The position numbers were made by a program, and so were the translations under genes. This document shows, piece by piece, positions 44,022 to 51,751 of a DNA stretch of 64,000 bases. The stretch lies in the NCBI GenBank assembly GCA_004297625.1, contig SCTY01000071.1:124001-188000 (forward strand), in the 5' to 3' direction. This DNA comes from Betaproteobacteria bacterium (GTDB lineage Bacteria; Pseudomonadota; Gammaproteobacteria; Burkholderiales; SG8-39). Positions within the stretch are counted from its first letter, which is position 1. Each line of letters opens with the position of its first letter. The notes under the pieces were generated by a model. It had not been told where the DNA came from and searched no databases. It saw only the letters and a list, made by a program, of their open reading frames with translations.

Positions 44022-45071
44022 ATGAAGCCGCCGTTCCGCGCCGACCAGGTCGGCAGCCTTTTGCGTCCGCCCGGCCTGGCCGAAGCTCGCAAGCGCAAAG
44101 ACATCGCGTTCCAACAGGAAGCGATCCGCGAGGTCGTCGCCCGGCAGGAAGCGATCGGCCTGCACGGCATCACCGACGGCGAGTTCAGCCGCGACTGGTG
44201 GCATCTCGACTTCCTGTCGCAGCTCGATGGCGTCGCGCTCAAGACCAATCCCGGGCCCAAGTTCGCCGGCACAGAGGAGCAGCCGCCGATTCCCGTGGTC
44301 ACCGGCAAGGTCGGATATTCGCGGCCGATCATGATCGGCGACTTCGCGTTCCTGAAAAGCTGCACCTCGCGGACCGCGAAGTTCACCATCCCGTCGCCGT
44401 CGATGCTCCACTTGCGGGCCGGCCGCGCGGGCATCGCGTACGACGACATGGCGGAATTCTGGAGCGACGCGGCGGCCGCCTACCGCGCCGCGATCGCCGC
44501 ATTCGCCGCCGCCGGATGCGCCTATCTGCAGCTCGACGACGTCGCGTTCGCTTATTTGTGCGATCCGAAAATCCGCGACAACTGCCGCAGGAACGGCGAC
44601 GACCCGGAGAAGCTGCCGCGCACCTATGCCGAGGCGATCAACCGGGCGCTGCAGGGCCGCCCGAAGGGAATGGCGGTCACCATGCATACCTGCCGCGGCA
44701 ACTTCAAGAGCGCATGGGTCGCCGAGGGCGGGTACGAGCCGGTGGCCGAGGCGATGTTCTCGTGCGCGGTGGACGGCTTTTTCATGGAGTTCGACAGCGC
44801 GCGCGCCGGCGGCTTCGAGCCGTTGCGCTGGCTTCCGCGCAGAAAGAAAGCGGTGCTCGGCCTGGTGACCACTAAATCCGCCGGGCTCGAGTCCAAGGAG
44901 GACCTGAAGCGGCGCATCGACGAAGCGGCGAAGTTCGTGCCGCTGGAGGATCTGTGCCTGTCGCCGCAGTGCGGCTTCTCGAGCACGCACCACGGCAACC
45001 GGCTTACGCAGGAAAAGCAATGGCGCAAGCTCGAGGTTGTGATCGAGGTAGCGAAGGAGGTGTGGACATGA
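44022..45071 (+). CDS. MetE C-terminal-domain-like protein (cobalamin-independent methionine synthase family)
   Basis: A 349-residue single-domain relative of the catalytic half of MetE; full MetE is about 750 residues. It begins KPPFRADQVGSLLRP, with TDGEFSRDWWHLDF. The zinc ligands are all seen: His and Cys in TMHTCRGN, Glu in FFMEFDS, and Cys in CLSPQCGFSS. Zn-bound thiolate methyl or alkyl transfer is therefore plausible, as in MetE itself, archaeal methionine synthases or epoxyalkane coenzyme M transferase. A stand-alone copy next to redox genes is likely not the housekeeping synthase. The stop overlaps an ATGA that now leads into a repeat element. Confidence 0.85.
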   Translation: MKPPFRADQVGSLLRPPGLAEARKRKDIAFQQEAIREVVARQEAIGLHGITDGEFSRDWWHLDFLSQLDGVALKTNPGPKFAGTEEQPPIPVVTGKVGYSRPIMIGDFAFLKSCTSRTAKFTIPSPSMLHLRAGRAGIAYDDMAEFWSDAAAAYRAAIAAFAAAGCAYLQLDDVAFAYLCDPKIRDNCRRNGDDPEKLPRTYAEAINRALQGRPKGMAVTMHTCRGNFKSAWVAEGGYEPVAEAMFSCAVDGFFMEFDSARAGGFEPLRWLPRRKKAVLGLVTTKSAGLESKEDLKRRIDEAAKFVPLEDLCLSPQCGFSSTHHGNRLTQEKQWRKLEVVIEVAKEVWT

Positions 45072-45085
45072 GCCAGGTGATCCGC

Positions 45086-45189
45086 CCCCCTGTGAAGGGG
45101 GGAAGCGAGCGTGTTTTTCGCGAGCGGGGGGTTTGCTTTTTGAAAACCAACCCCCCGCTCGTTTCACTCGCGACCCCCTTAACAGGGGG
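45086..45189. repeat. 104-bp nested palindrome, MITE-like element
   Basis: Outer arms CCCCCTGTGAAGGGGG (45086-45101) and CCCCCTTAACAGGGGG (45174-45189) are inverted copies with one mismatch; each is also itself a small hairpin. Inner arms CGAGCGGGGGGTTTG (45121-45135) and CCAACCCCCCGCTCG (45147-45161) pair with one mismatch. The whole is a long imperfect hairpin between two genes. An ATG at 45068 overlapping the MetE-like stop opens a 48-codon frame straight through it. This looks like a miniature mobile element inserted near an old gene start. Confidence 0.6.
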
Positions 45190-45203
45190 TCAAAGGAACG
45201 TCA

Positions 45204-45575
45204 ATGAGCGTTGAGAAAGACATTCTGAACCTGGAAGACCGCCGCATCGCGGCGATGACCGCGCAGGACTTCGGCGCGCTGGATCCGCTGGTGCACGGCG
45301 AGCTCCTTTACACGCATTCGACCGGCGTCACCGATACCAAGGCGAGCTGGATGGAGTCGATGAGATCGGGGAGAGTGAAGTACAAGAGCGCTGCGTGCAG
45401 CGAGCGCAAGGTGCGCGTCTTCGGCGACGTGGCGCTGGTCAACGGCAAGGCGAATTTCCAGGCGGAGGTCAACGGCCAGCCGCGCACGCTGAAGCTCTTT
45501 TTCCTCAACGCCTGGACGCGCACGCCGCAGGGCTGGAAGTTCGTCGCCTGGCAATCCTGCCCGCAGCCTGCGTGA
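45204..45575 (+). CDS. SnoaL/NTF2-fold protein (DUF4440-like)
   Basis: A 123-residue small alpha+beta barrel protein. The N-terminal helix (ILNLEDRRIAAMTAQDFGAL), HGELLYTHSTGVTDTKASWM, VRVFGDVALVNGKANFQAEV and the C-terminal LFFLNAWTRTPQGWKFVAWQ fit the NTF2-like superfamily. Members include ketosteroid isomerase, scytalone dehydratase and many unknowns. The GTG of the molybdenum hydroxylase overlaps its stop, so it may act on the same substrate or assist that enzyme. Function unknown. Confidence 0.8.
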   Translation: MSVEKDILNLEDRRIAAMTAQDFGALDPLVHGELLYTHSTGVTDTKASWMESMRSGRVKYKSAACSERKVRVFGDVALVNGKANFQAEVNGQPRTLKLFFLNAWTRTPQGWKFVAWQSCPQPA

Positions 45576-47869
45576 GCGACTTCAAGGGCCGGCGCGAGGA
45601 CGACCGCCTCCTCACCGGGCAGGGCCGCTACACCGCCGACTGGAACTTTCCCGGCCAGCTTTACGCCGCCTTCCTGCGATCCGATCGGGCACATGCGGTC
45701 ATAAAAGAATTAAACACGACACAAGCCAAATCTTCAGGCGGCGTAGTTGCCGTCTTCACCGGCGAGGACGTGGCGCACTTCAGGACGCCGCCGCCGATGG
45801 TGAAGTTCCCGCTCAAGGTGCCGCATCGAGATGTGCTGGCGCGCGGCCGCGTGCGCTACGTCGGGCAGGAGATCGCGCTCGTCGTCGCGACCACCGCCGC
45901 CGCGGCGCAGGACGCGGTCGAGAAGATCGAGATCGACTACGAGGAGCTGCCCGCGGTAGTGGACGCGGCGGCGGCGCTCGAAGCCGATGCGCCGCAGCTT
46001 CACGACGACGTTCCCGGGAATCTCGCCGGCACGTACGAATACGGCGATGCCGCGGCTACCGCCGATGCGATGCGGCGTGCCGCGCATGTCACGCGCCTTA
46101 CGCTCGATTCGACGCGCGTGTCGGGCAACCCGATGGAGCCCAAGGCGTGCAGCGTCGTCTACGACGCGGCGAGCGACAGCTACGACGTCTACGCAGCCTC
46201 GCAGGGCATGTCGATGATGCTGCCGAACTTCTCGGCGATCACCGGCGTGCCTGCCGAGCGCGTGCGCATCCGCGCGCAGGACGTGGGCGGCGGCTTCGGC
46301 ATCCGCTCGCAGGCGTATCCCGAGTACTGCGCGCTGATGCATGCGGCCAAGACGCTGCGCAAGCCCGTGAAATGGGTGGGCTCGCGCTTCGAGACCATCG
46401 TGAGCGACCACCACGGGCGCGCGGCGCAGCTGCACGGCGAGCTCGCGCTCGACGCGCAGGGCAATTTCATCGCCGCGCGCTTTCACTGGATCGTGAACGC
46501 GGGCGCCTATCTCTCGCAGGCCGGGCCGCTCATCAATACGCTCAATCCCTCGACGCACGCGATCAACGCTTACCGGATTCCGGTGATTTTCGGGCGGCAC
46601 CAACTCGTGCTGACGAACACCACGGCGACTACCGCCTATCGCGGCGCCGGGCGCCCGAACGTCACCTACCTTATGGAGCGCCTGGTCGACGAGGCGGCGC
46701 GCGAGCTGGCCGCGGACCGCGTCGAGCTGCGCAGGCGCAATCTCATCCCGAAGGAAGCGTTTCCGTACAAGACGCCGGTCGGCTCGACCTACGACAGCGG
46801 CGACCCGCCCGGAGAGCTCGAGCTCGCGCTGAAACACTCGGATTGGGCTTCGTTCGAATCTCGAAGAACCGACTCAAGGAAACGCGGAAAGCTGCGCGGC
46901 ATCGGCTGCGCGATGTTCGTCGAGCCCTCGGGCGGCGGCGCTTCTGCGCAGGAGCAGGCGGCGATCAAGTTCGGGGAATCGGGTGACGCGACATTGCACG
47001 TGCTCTCGGGCCCCTCGGGCCAGGGGCACGAGACCATGTTCGCCGACCTCGTCGCCGAGGTGCTCGCGCTGCCGCAGGACAGGATCGTCGTCAAGCCGAG
47101 CGATCCCGACGGCCCGGCGCTGATGGGCGGCGGCACGGTCGGCTCGCGCTCGATGATGTCGCACGGGGCGGCGCTTTTCGCCACGGCGCAGCAAGTCGTC
47201 AAGAAAGGCCTCGAGCTCGCGGCGAAGGATCTCGAAGTCGCCGCGCAGGACGTCGAGTTCCGCGGCGGCAAATACCGCGTCAAGGGAACCGACATCGCGG
47301 TCGGCTTCGCCGAAGTGGCGAGACGGCATAAGAGCGCGCTCGACACGCAAGGCGGCATTCCGACGCCGACCGCCTTCCCGGGCGGCGCGCATGTCGCCGA
47401 GGTGGAGATCGATCCCGACACCGGCGTCATCGAGGTGGCGAGCTACGTGGCCGTCGACGACTCCGGGCGCGTGCTGAACCACACGCTGGTGGAGGGGCAG
47501 CTCCACGGCGGCATTGCCCAGGGCATCGGCCAGGTGCTCGCCGAGCATTGCGTGTACGACGCGTCGGGGCAGCTCCTTACCGGGAGCTTCATGGACTACG
47601 CGATGCCGCGGCCGGAAATGCTGACGAGCGTGCGGCTCTACGACCACTCGGTGCCTTCGCCCACCAACCCGCTGGGCGCCAAGGGCGCGGGCGAGGCCGG
47701 CACGACGGGCGCGATCCCCGCGCTCGCGAACGCGGTCATCGACGCCTTGCGCCCGCTCGGCATCCACCATCTGGATTTTCCCCACTCGCCGGCCCGGATC
47801 TGGGCCGCGATCGCTAAGGCCCGGAATGGGCTACGTTACTGGCGCGCAGACGCCCAGAAAGGCGCCTAG
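45572..47869 (+). CDS. xanthine dehydrogenase/CO dehydrogenase-type molybdopterin-binding large subunit
   Basis: A 765-residue large subunit starting at GTG 45572 (GTGA overlap). The a/b hammerhead domain starts GRREDDRLLTGQGRYTADW. Molybdopterin-region marks: RIRAQDVGGGFGIRSQ, TTAYRGAGRPNVTYLMERL and the C-terminal GAKGAGEAGTTGAIPALANA with the catalytic Glu. The AYRGAGRP form corresponds to general hydroxylases (form II), not to the CO-oxidising AYRCSFR form. It should hydroxylate an aromatic heterocycle or aldehyde. No FAD subunit or 2Fe-2S subunit is encoded within the window near it, which is unusual. The 3' end overlaps the convergent methyltransferase by 39 bp. Confidence 0.9.
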   Translation: MSDFKGRREDDRLLTGQGRYTADWNFPGQLYAAFLRSDRAHAVIKELNTTQAKSSGGVVAVFTGEDVAHFRTPPPMVKFPLKVPHRDVLARGRVRYVGQEIALVVATTAAAAQDAVEKIEIDYEELPAVVDAAAALEADAPQLHDDVPGNLAGTYEYGDAAATADAMRRAAHVTRLTLDSTRVSGNPMEPKACSVVYDAASDSYDVYAASQGMSMMLPNFSAITGVPAERVRIRAQDVGGGFGIRSQAYPEYCALMHAAKTLRKPVKWVGSRFETIVSDHHGRAAQLHGELALDAQGNFIAARFHWIVNAGAYLSQAGPLINTLNPSTHAINAYRIPVIFGRHQLVLTNTTATTAYRGAGRPNVTYLMERLVDEAARELAADRVELRRRNLIPKEAFPYKTPVGSTYDSGDPPGELELALKHSDWASFESRRTDSRKRGKLRGIGCAMFVEPSGGGASAQEQAAIKFGESGDATLHVLSGPSGQGHETMFADLVAEVLALPQDRIVVKPSDPDGPALMGGGTVGSRSMMSHGAALFATAQQVVKKGLELAAKDLEVAAQDVEFRGGKYRVKGTDIAVGFAEVARRHKSALDTQGGIPTPTAFPGGAHVAEVEIDPDTGVIEVASYVAVDDSGRVLNHTLVEGQLHGGIAQGIGQVLAEHCVYDASGQLLTGSFMDYAMPRPEMLTSVRLYDHSVPSPTNPLGAKGAGEAGTTGAIPALANAVIDALRPLGIHHLDFPHSPARIWAAIAKARNGLRYWRADAQKGA

Positions 47870-48472
47870 CGGCAAACCTCTTGGCGCAACTCTTTCCACG
47901 GTGCGAGCGAGCAGGCCGCCAGACGGCAGAAACACCGCGGATCGAATTTCAAGGCCTTCGCAAGGCAGGCGCGAAAGGAGCGTGCGCACTTCGCCTGGCG
48001 TATGCCAATGCGCCCCGCGATATGCACCCGCTCCGCCGCGTCGCCCCTTTTGAACGTACAGCATGCTTCGGCGGTTCAGGAGCCCCAGCGCCAGCCGCCG
48101 CCGGGTTACGCGAAGCATCTCCGACAGCGCCGCAGCCTCGTCGGCGATAAAACACAGCGCGGTCACGGATAGGCAGTAGTCGAATTCGCCATTCCCGAAC
48201 GGCAGCGCAAGCGCGTCCCCGCGCACGTAGCGCTCGCCGGCGGCGCGGTGCTCGCAAGCGACCTGCAGCATGGATGCGTCCGGGTCGAGCCCGGTGACGC
48301 GGTATCCATCAAGCGCCAGGCGGCGGGCGAAGTACCCGGTGCCGCAGCCGACATCCACGATGCTTGCGCCGGGCGCCGCGTCGAGCAGGCGATAGAGGAG
48401 CCGGTATTCGGTTTCGCCGATCCAGGCTCCGCGCGGCGTCCGATACCAGGCATCGTAAGCCTCGGGGGTCAT
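47831..48472 (-). CDS. class I SAM-dependent methyltransferase
   Basis: A 213-residue methyltransferase starting at ATG 48472. Motif I is IVDVGCGTGYFARRLALDGY with the ribose-binding Asp in TGLDPDASML, followed by GDALALPFGNGEFDYCLSV and ALSEMLRVTRRRLALGL. This is the UbiE/BioC-like type 11 fold acting on small molecules. It is the last gene of the operon that starts with the five-heme cytochrome; five bases separate it from the DsrE-like gene. Substrate unknown; thiol methylation would fit the sulfur context but is speculative. Confidence 0.85.
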   Translation of the reverse strand: MTPEAYDAWYRTPRGAWIGETEYRLLYRLLDAAPGASIVDVGCGTGYFARRLALDGYRVTGLDPDASMLQVACEHRAAGERYVRGDALALPFGNGEFDYCLSVTALCFIADEAAALSEMLRVTRRRLALGLLNRRSMLYVQKGRRGGAGAYRGAHWHTPGEVRTLLSRLPCEGLEIRSAVFLPSGGLLARTVERVAPRGLPLGAFLGVCAPVT

Positions 48473-48477
48473 GCCGA

Positions 48478-48672
48478 TCAGAATACGAGGACCTTGTCCG
48501 CCCAGGCGGTCCATTCCGTGAGCTGGCCCATCGTGCCGCGCGCGTCGAGGCAGGTGCCGCAAACCCCCACGCTGCCACCGCGACGCATGAAGGACGAAAA
48601 CATGTCCCGCAGGGCGTTGTAGCTGCGCTCGGTACCATAGGGTGGATCGTTCAGGATGAAGAGATGTTTCAC
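48478..48672 (-). pseudogene. DsrE-family sulfur relay protein with two internal in-frame deletions
   Basis: Only 64 codons against about 115 in the family. The N-terminus KHLFILNDPPYGTERSYNAL, the central GVCGTCLDARG with the sulfur-carrying CxxC pair and the C-terminus LTEWTAWADKVLVF are near-consensus. Missing are about 40 residues between the first and second blocks and about 12-15 between the second and third. The frame stays open throughout. The remaining protein could hardly fold as DsrE but keeps both cysteines. Its ATG overlaps the cytochrome stop. Treat as decayed unless expression shows otherwise. Confidence 0.6.
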
Positions 48673-49901
48673 GGCGCTGCTCGTCTTGGTTCAGGATTGA
48701 TGGCGCGTCGCTCGCTGAACACGACATAGGAGATCGGCTCCGCAGGCTGGTATCCGATCCGCTTGCGGCGCGATTCGGCCAGGAGGTGGTAGCGCACCTC
48801 GGCCTCGATCGTCCGGGCTGCGTCCGGCAAATCGAGCGTGAAGCGCCGCGGCGCGCGCGGCGCTAGGCGCGTGTCCCAGAGATCGACGATGAACGGCCGC
48901 CACATGATCGTGCGTTCCAGCGTGCTGTGCGTCTCACGGAGCACGCGGCCGCTCGCATCGAGCGCGCGCAGGCTCACCGTCAGGTGCCGGTCCGGGGTTC
49001 CGGTAGGAAGGAAATGCGCGGTGCCGGAATTTTCGAGGACGAGCTCGGCGCTCCGGCCAGCCGGGACGACGGAAAGCGACGCGGTGAGCGCCGAGCGCAC
49101 GGTGTCCGGATCGTGTCCTCCGCGCCAGGCATGGCGGCGCACGGCGTGCGCTCCGCCTGCTTCAGCCGGCATGTGGCATTGCACGCATCCGGTTTCGGCC
49201 GCGTTGCGGACCAAGTATTCCCCGCTGCGTCCGTCGACTCGCCCCATGCCGGCGGCGATCTCGGCGGTGGTTCCGCACGGGGGCATGCGGTAGAAGGTGT
49301 CCCAGCGCTCGCCCTGCACGACGTGGCATCGCAGGCACAACTCGTTCGCATCGGAAAACTTCTCGACGCGATGCGGCGCAGCGGGATTGCCGCTCGGCCC
49401 CAGGATCCTGCCCTTGCGCAGGTGGCAACCCGCGCAGGTCACGCCTTCCTGCTTCAGAACCGGATCGAAATCAGGGTTGGGCGCGAGTACCGGTTCCCAC
49501 TTGTCGCGGTCGCGGAAGCCGAGCACGCGCGCTTCCTGCTGGCGGTCGAGCGGCGTGTGGCAGTTGTTGCACAACTGCTGGCGTCCATCGAACATCCAGT
49601 CCACCTGGTAGTAGGGATCGGTCCACGCCGCGGCGTGAATGGTGGTCTTCCATTCGTCGTACTGGCGTCGATGGCAGGCACCGCAATCGGCCGCACGCAC
49701 GCTGCCCAAACCCGCACCCATGCTGCCCGTGTCGATCGGTCGCTCGAACGCTTCGGACACGACGAAGATGTTCATCGGCCGGATGAACCGCCACGCGAAA
49801 AACGCCGCCAGCACTACAAGTACGGCGACCCATGCGGTCCTGGCTCGAGGCTTCATGCCCGCAGTGAACGCCCAGGCGACGCGCGCCGTCTTGATCCACA
49901 T
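48669..49901 (-). CDS. membrane-anchored five-heme c-type cytochrome
   Basis: About 410 residues from ATG 49901 (TTG 49904 and ATG 49856 are alternatives). One N-terminal helix (TAWVAVLVVLAAFFAW) anchors or exports it. Five heme-binding CxxCH motifs occur in order: CGACH, CNNCH, CAGCH, CLRCH and CVQCH, all within the first 240 residues. The C-terminal 150 residues are heme-free and beta-rich (SLSVVPAGRSAELVLENSGT, FLPTGTPDRHLTVSL). This resembles cytochrome c554-type multiheme proteins that carry electrons to sulfur or nitrogen compounds in the periplasm. It starts the operon with the DsrE-like and methyltransferase genes and has an ArsR-type operator upstream. Confidence 0.88.
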   Translation of the reverse strand: MWIKTARVAWAFTAGMKPRARTAWVAVLVVLAAFFAWRFIRPMNIFVVSEAFERPIDTGSMGAGLGSVRAADCGACHRRQYDEWKTTIHAAAWTDPYYQVDWMFDGRQQLCNNCHTPLDRQQEARVLGFRDRDKWEPVLAPNPDFDPVLKQEGVTCAGCHLRKGRILGPSGNPAAPHRVEKFSDANELCLRCHVVQGERWDTFYRMPPCGTTAEIAAGMGRVDGRSGEYLVRNAAETGCVQCHMPAEAGGAHAVRRHAWRGGHDPDTVRSALTASLSVVPAGRSAELVLENSGTAHFLPTGTPDRHLTVSLRALDASGRVLRETHSTLERTIMWRPFIVDLWDTRLAPRAPRRFTLDLPDAARTIEAEVRYHLLAESRRKRIGYQPAEPISYVVFSERRAINPEPRRAAP

Positions 49902-49904
49902 CAA
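49891..49904. promoter_or_regulatory. perfect FNR/Anr-type dyad (TTGAT-N4-ATCAA)
   Basis: TTGATCCACATCAA matches the FNR consensus in all ten defined positions. It lies at the start of the cytochrome gene, overlapping the TTG/ATG start codons at 49904/49901. If translation begins at ATG 49856 instead, it would be an upstream activator site. A chance match cannot be excluded, but oxygen control of a multiheme cytochrome would make sense. Confidence 0.45.
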
Positions 49905-49912
49905 GCGCTCTT

Positions 49913-49939
49913 CTAGTAATCAAGAGAGCACTTGAATAA
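49913..49939 (-). promoter_or_regulatory. ArsR-type operator copy 2, upstream of the cytochrome operon
   Basis: Read on the minus strand this 27-nt site shares 23 of 27 bases with the site at 50878-50904: TTATTCAAGTG, then four A/C or A/T differences, then TTGATTACTAG. It lies in the short gap between the SHOCT gene and the cytochrome gene, facing the cytochrome. Its position suits repression by the ArsR-rhodanese protein encoded at 50190. Confidence 0.7.
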
Positions 49940-49941
49940 CG

Positions 49942-50193
49942 TCAGGACTCCAGGTCGCGGCGCATCTGCTCGTACTGCTCGCGGTTGATCTCGCCTTTGG
50001 CGTAGCGCTCCTTGAGGATGTCGAGCGCCGATTTGCCGGAGCCGCCGGTGCCGGCAGAGCCGCTGGAGCCGCCGGCGGAGAACAGCCATTTGGCGAGCGC
50101 GACGATGCCCACAACGATCAGGGCCCAGAAAAGGATCATGAAGATCCCGCCGAACCCCATGCCCCAGCCCCATCCGCCCCAGTCGCCCATCAT
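49942..50193 (-). CDS. small SHOCT-domain membrane protein
   Basis: An 83-residue protein starting at ATG 50193 or 50190, overlapping the ArsR-rhodanese stop. A Gly/Trp-rich N-terminus (GDWGGWGWGMGFGG) leads into one transmembrane helix (IFMILFWALIVVGIVALAKW), a Gly/Ser linker and the SHOCT domain ALDILKERYAKGEINREQYE. SHOCT proteins of this form are small inner-membrane partners often found beside metal or redox stress genes, such as copper systems. Function unknown; by context an auxiliary of the regulator or the sulfur chemistry. Confidence 0.85.
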   Translation of the reverse strand: MMGDWGGWGWGMGFGGIFMILFWALIVVGIVALAKWLFSAGGSSGSAGTGGSGKSALDILKERYAKGEINREQYEQMRRDLES

Positions 50194-50858
50194 GATTCGG
50201 CTTCCTCCACGACCGGCAGGCCGGCCGCGCGCCACTCCGGAAGCCCGTTCTCGAGCCGCCGGGCGCGCCAGCCCTTCTTCCTGAGCTTTTCGACCGCCTC
50301 GAACGACATCAGGCAGTACGGGCCGCGGCAGTACGCGATGACCTCGCGCCGCTTGGGCAGCTCCTTGATGCGCTTCTCCAGCTCCTGGACCGGTATGTTG
50401 ATCGCGCCGGGCACGTGGCCCGCCGCGAATTCCTCGGGCGGGCGCACATCCAGCACGGTGACCAGGCTCTTACGCGCCCGCTCGAGCACCTCCTTGGCAG
50501 GTACCGGCTCGAGCTCGTCCTTCTGCGCGAAGTAGAGCCGGACAATCCGCTCCACGTCCGCGACATACGCCTCGCCCACCCGCGCCATGGCCGAGAGCAG
50601 CGCGACGACTTCGTCCCCGGCCAGCCGGTAGAACACGTACAGACCTTCCTTGCGTCCAACGATGAGCCCCGCCTGGCGCAGCCGCTGAAGATGCTGCGAG
50701 GTATTGGCGACCGTCGTGCCGGTAAGGCCGGCGAGCTGCTCGACGCTCCTCTCGGACTGGGCGAGGAGCTCCAGGAACTCGATCCGGATGGGACTCGACA
50801 GGGCGGTGCCCACCCGGGCGAGGCTCGCAAACACGTCGCGCTTGGGATTCGTTGACAT
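50190..50858 (-). CDS. ArsR-family transcriptional regulator fused to a rhodanese domain
   Basis: A 222-residue two-domain protein starting at ATG 50858. The winged helix spans residues 10-95: FASLARVGTALSSPIRIEFL, VEQLAGLTGTTVANTSQHL and RQAGLIVGRKEGLYVFYRL. The rhodanese domain follows: VTVLDVRPPEEFAAGHVPGA and the active-site loop AYCRGPYCLMSFEAVEKL, which holds two cysteines. The HTH part lacks cysteines, so sensing is probably through persulfide transfer on the rhodanese Cys. Such fusions are known as redox/sulfur regulators of the ArsR superfamily. It should bind the dyads at 50878-50904 and 49913-49939. Confidence 0.9.
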   Translation of the reverse strand: MSTNPKRDVFASLARVGTALSSPIRIEFLELLAQSERSVEQLAGLTGTTVANTSQHLQRLRQAGLIVGRKEGLYVFYRLAGDEVVALLSAMARVGEAYVADVERIVRLYFAQKDELEPVPAKEVLERARKSLVTVLDVRPPEEFAAGHVPGAINIPVQELEKRIKELPKRREVIAYCRGPYCLMSFEAVEKLRKKGWRARRLENGLPEWRAAGLPVVEEAES

Positions 50859-50881
50859 CGGCTTGTGCGCTGATCTATTAT
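50852..50881 (+). promoter_or_regulatory. sigma-70 promoter (TTGACA-N18-TATTAT)
   Basis: A -35 box TTGACA (50852-50857) and a -10 box TATTAT (50876-50881), 18 bp apart, drive the plus-strand oxygenase operon. The start point falls near 50888, inside the dyad operator 50878-50904. A bound repressor would block it. The -35 box overlaps the start codon of the divergent regulator. Confidence 0.65.
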
Positions 50882-50904
50882 TCAAGTGATATATTGAATA
50901 CTAG
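50878..50904 (+). promoter_or_regulatory. ArsR-type operator copy 1 (ATTCAA-N8-TTGAAT)
   Basis: A perfect inverted repeat ATTCAA (50880-50885) and TTGAAT (50894-50899) around an AT-rich 8-bp centre, inside a 27-bp block that recurs at 49913-49939. It covers the -10 box and start point of the plus-strand promoter and lies 20-46 bp upstream of the regulator start, so it probably controls both directions. Confidence 0.75.
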
Positions 50905-50935
50905 CAGGAGGAGCGGCATCGTGCAAGGAGAAGGG

Positions 50936-51751
50936 ATGATACGGCTGGCGGCCTTTGCCGCGGTCTTCGGGGCCGTGGCGCTGTGGGAATTTGCCGCCCC
51001 GCGCAGAAAAGCGCTCTACGGGCGCCGCGCTCGCTGGCCGCATAACCTCGGCCTGCTCTTGGTCGACGGGCTCGTCGCCCGTCTCCTCGCCCCCGGCGCG
51101 GTGATCGGCGTCGCGCTGGCGGCTGAAGAAAGGGGATGGGGATTCCTGAACCTCGTGCAGCTCCCGTCCTGGGCGGCCTTCGTCATCGGCATCGTGCTGC
51201 TCGATCTGGCGATCTACTTCCAGCACGTCATGTTTCATGCCGTGCCGGCCCTGTGGCGGCTGCATCGGGTGCACCACGCCGATCAGGACTTCGACGTCAC
51301 GACGGGCACTCGCTTTCATCCCATCGAAATCCTCCTGTCGATCGTCATCAAATGCGCAGCCGTGGCCGCGATCGGCGCGTCTCCCGCGGCCGTGCTGGTG
51401 TTCGAGGTGCTTCTCAACGCCACGGCGATGTTCAACCACGCGAATGCCTCGCTCGCCGGGCGGGCGGAGCGGTGGGTCCGCTGGCTTGTCGTCACCCCGG
51501 ACATGCACCGCGTGCACCACTCGCTACTGTACGACGAGTCCTCGAGCAATTTCGGCTTCAACCTGCCGTGGTGGGACCGGCTTTTCGGCACCTACAGGCC
51601 GCAGCCCCGGCTCGGGCACGACGCCATGACGATCGGCGTAGACGCCTTCCGCTCGCCCGCGGACCTGCGGCTGGACCAATTGCTCATCCAGCCCTTCCGC
51701 GACACGCCGGGCCAGTATCCCATCAATCGACGCAGGGCCGCGGAGTCGTGA
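50936..51751 (+). CDS. sterol desaturase/fatty acid hydroxylase superfamily membrane oxygenase
   Basis: A 271-residue integral membrane di-iron protein; ATG 50936 has an AAGGAGAAGGG site. Several hydrophobic segments carry the complete histidine set of the family: HVMFHAVPALWRLHRVHHAD, then TRFHPIE, FNHAN and MHRVHHSLLYDESSSNFGFN. It should hydroxylate or desaturate a lipid or other hydrophobic substrate with O2. First gene of a coupled operon: GTGA overlap with the membrane rhodanese, which overlaps the cysteine desulfurase. The pairing with sulfur-transfer genes under an ArsR-rhodanese regulator is unusual. Confidence 0.88.
   Translation: MIRLAAFAAVFGAVALWEFAAPRRKALYGRRARWPHNLGLLLVDGLVARLLAPGAVIGVALAAEERGWGFLNLVQLPSWAAFVIGIVLLDLAIYFQHVMFHAVPALWRLHRVHHADQDFDVTTGTRFHPIEILLSIVIKCAAVAAIGASPAAVLVFEVLLNATAMFNHANASLAGRAERWVRWLVVTPDMHRVHHSLLYDESSSNFGFNLPWWDRLFGTYRPQPRLGHDAMTIGVDAFRSPADLRLDQLLIQPFRDTPGQYPINRRRAAES

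Noticed and set aside
45068..45214. 48-codon frame running through the palindromic element
   Set aside because: Its sequence is the translated repeat; no conserved protein features, though its start may be a relic of a former gene.
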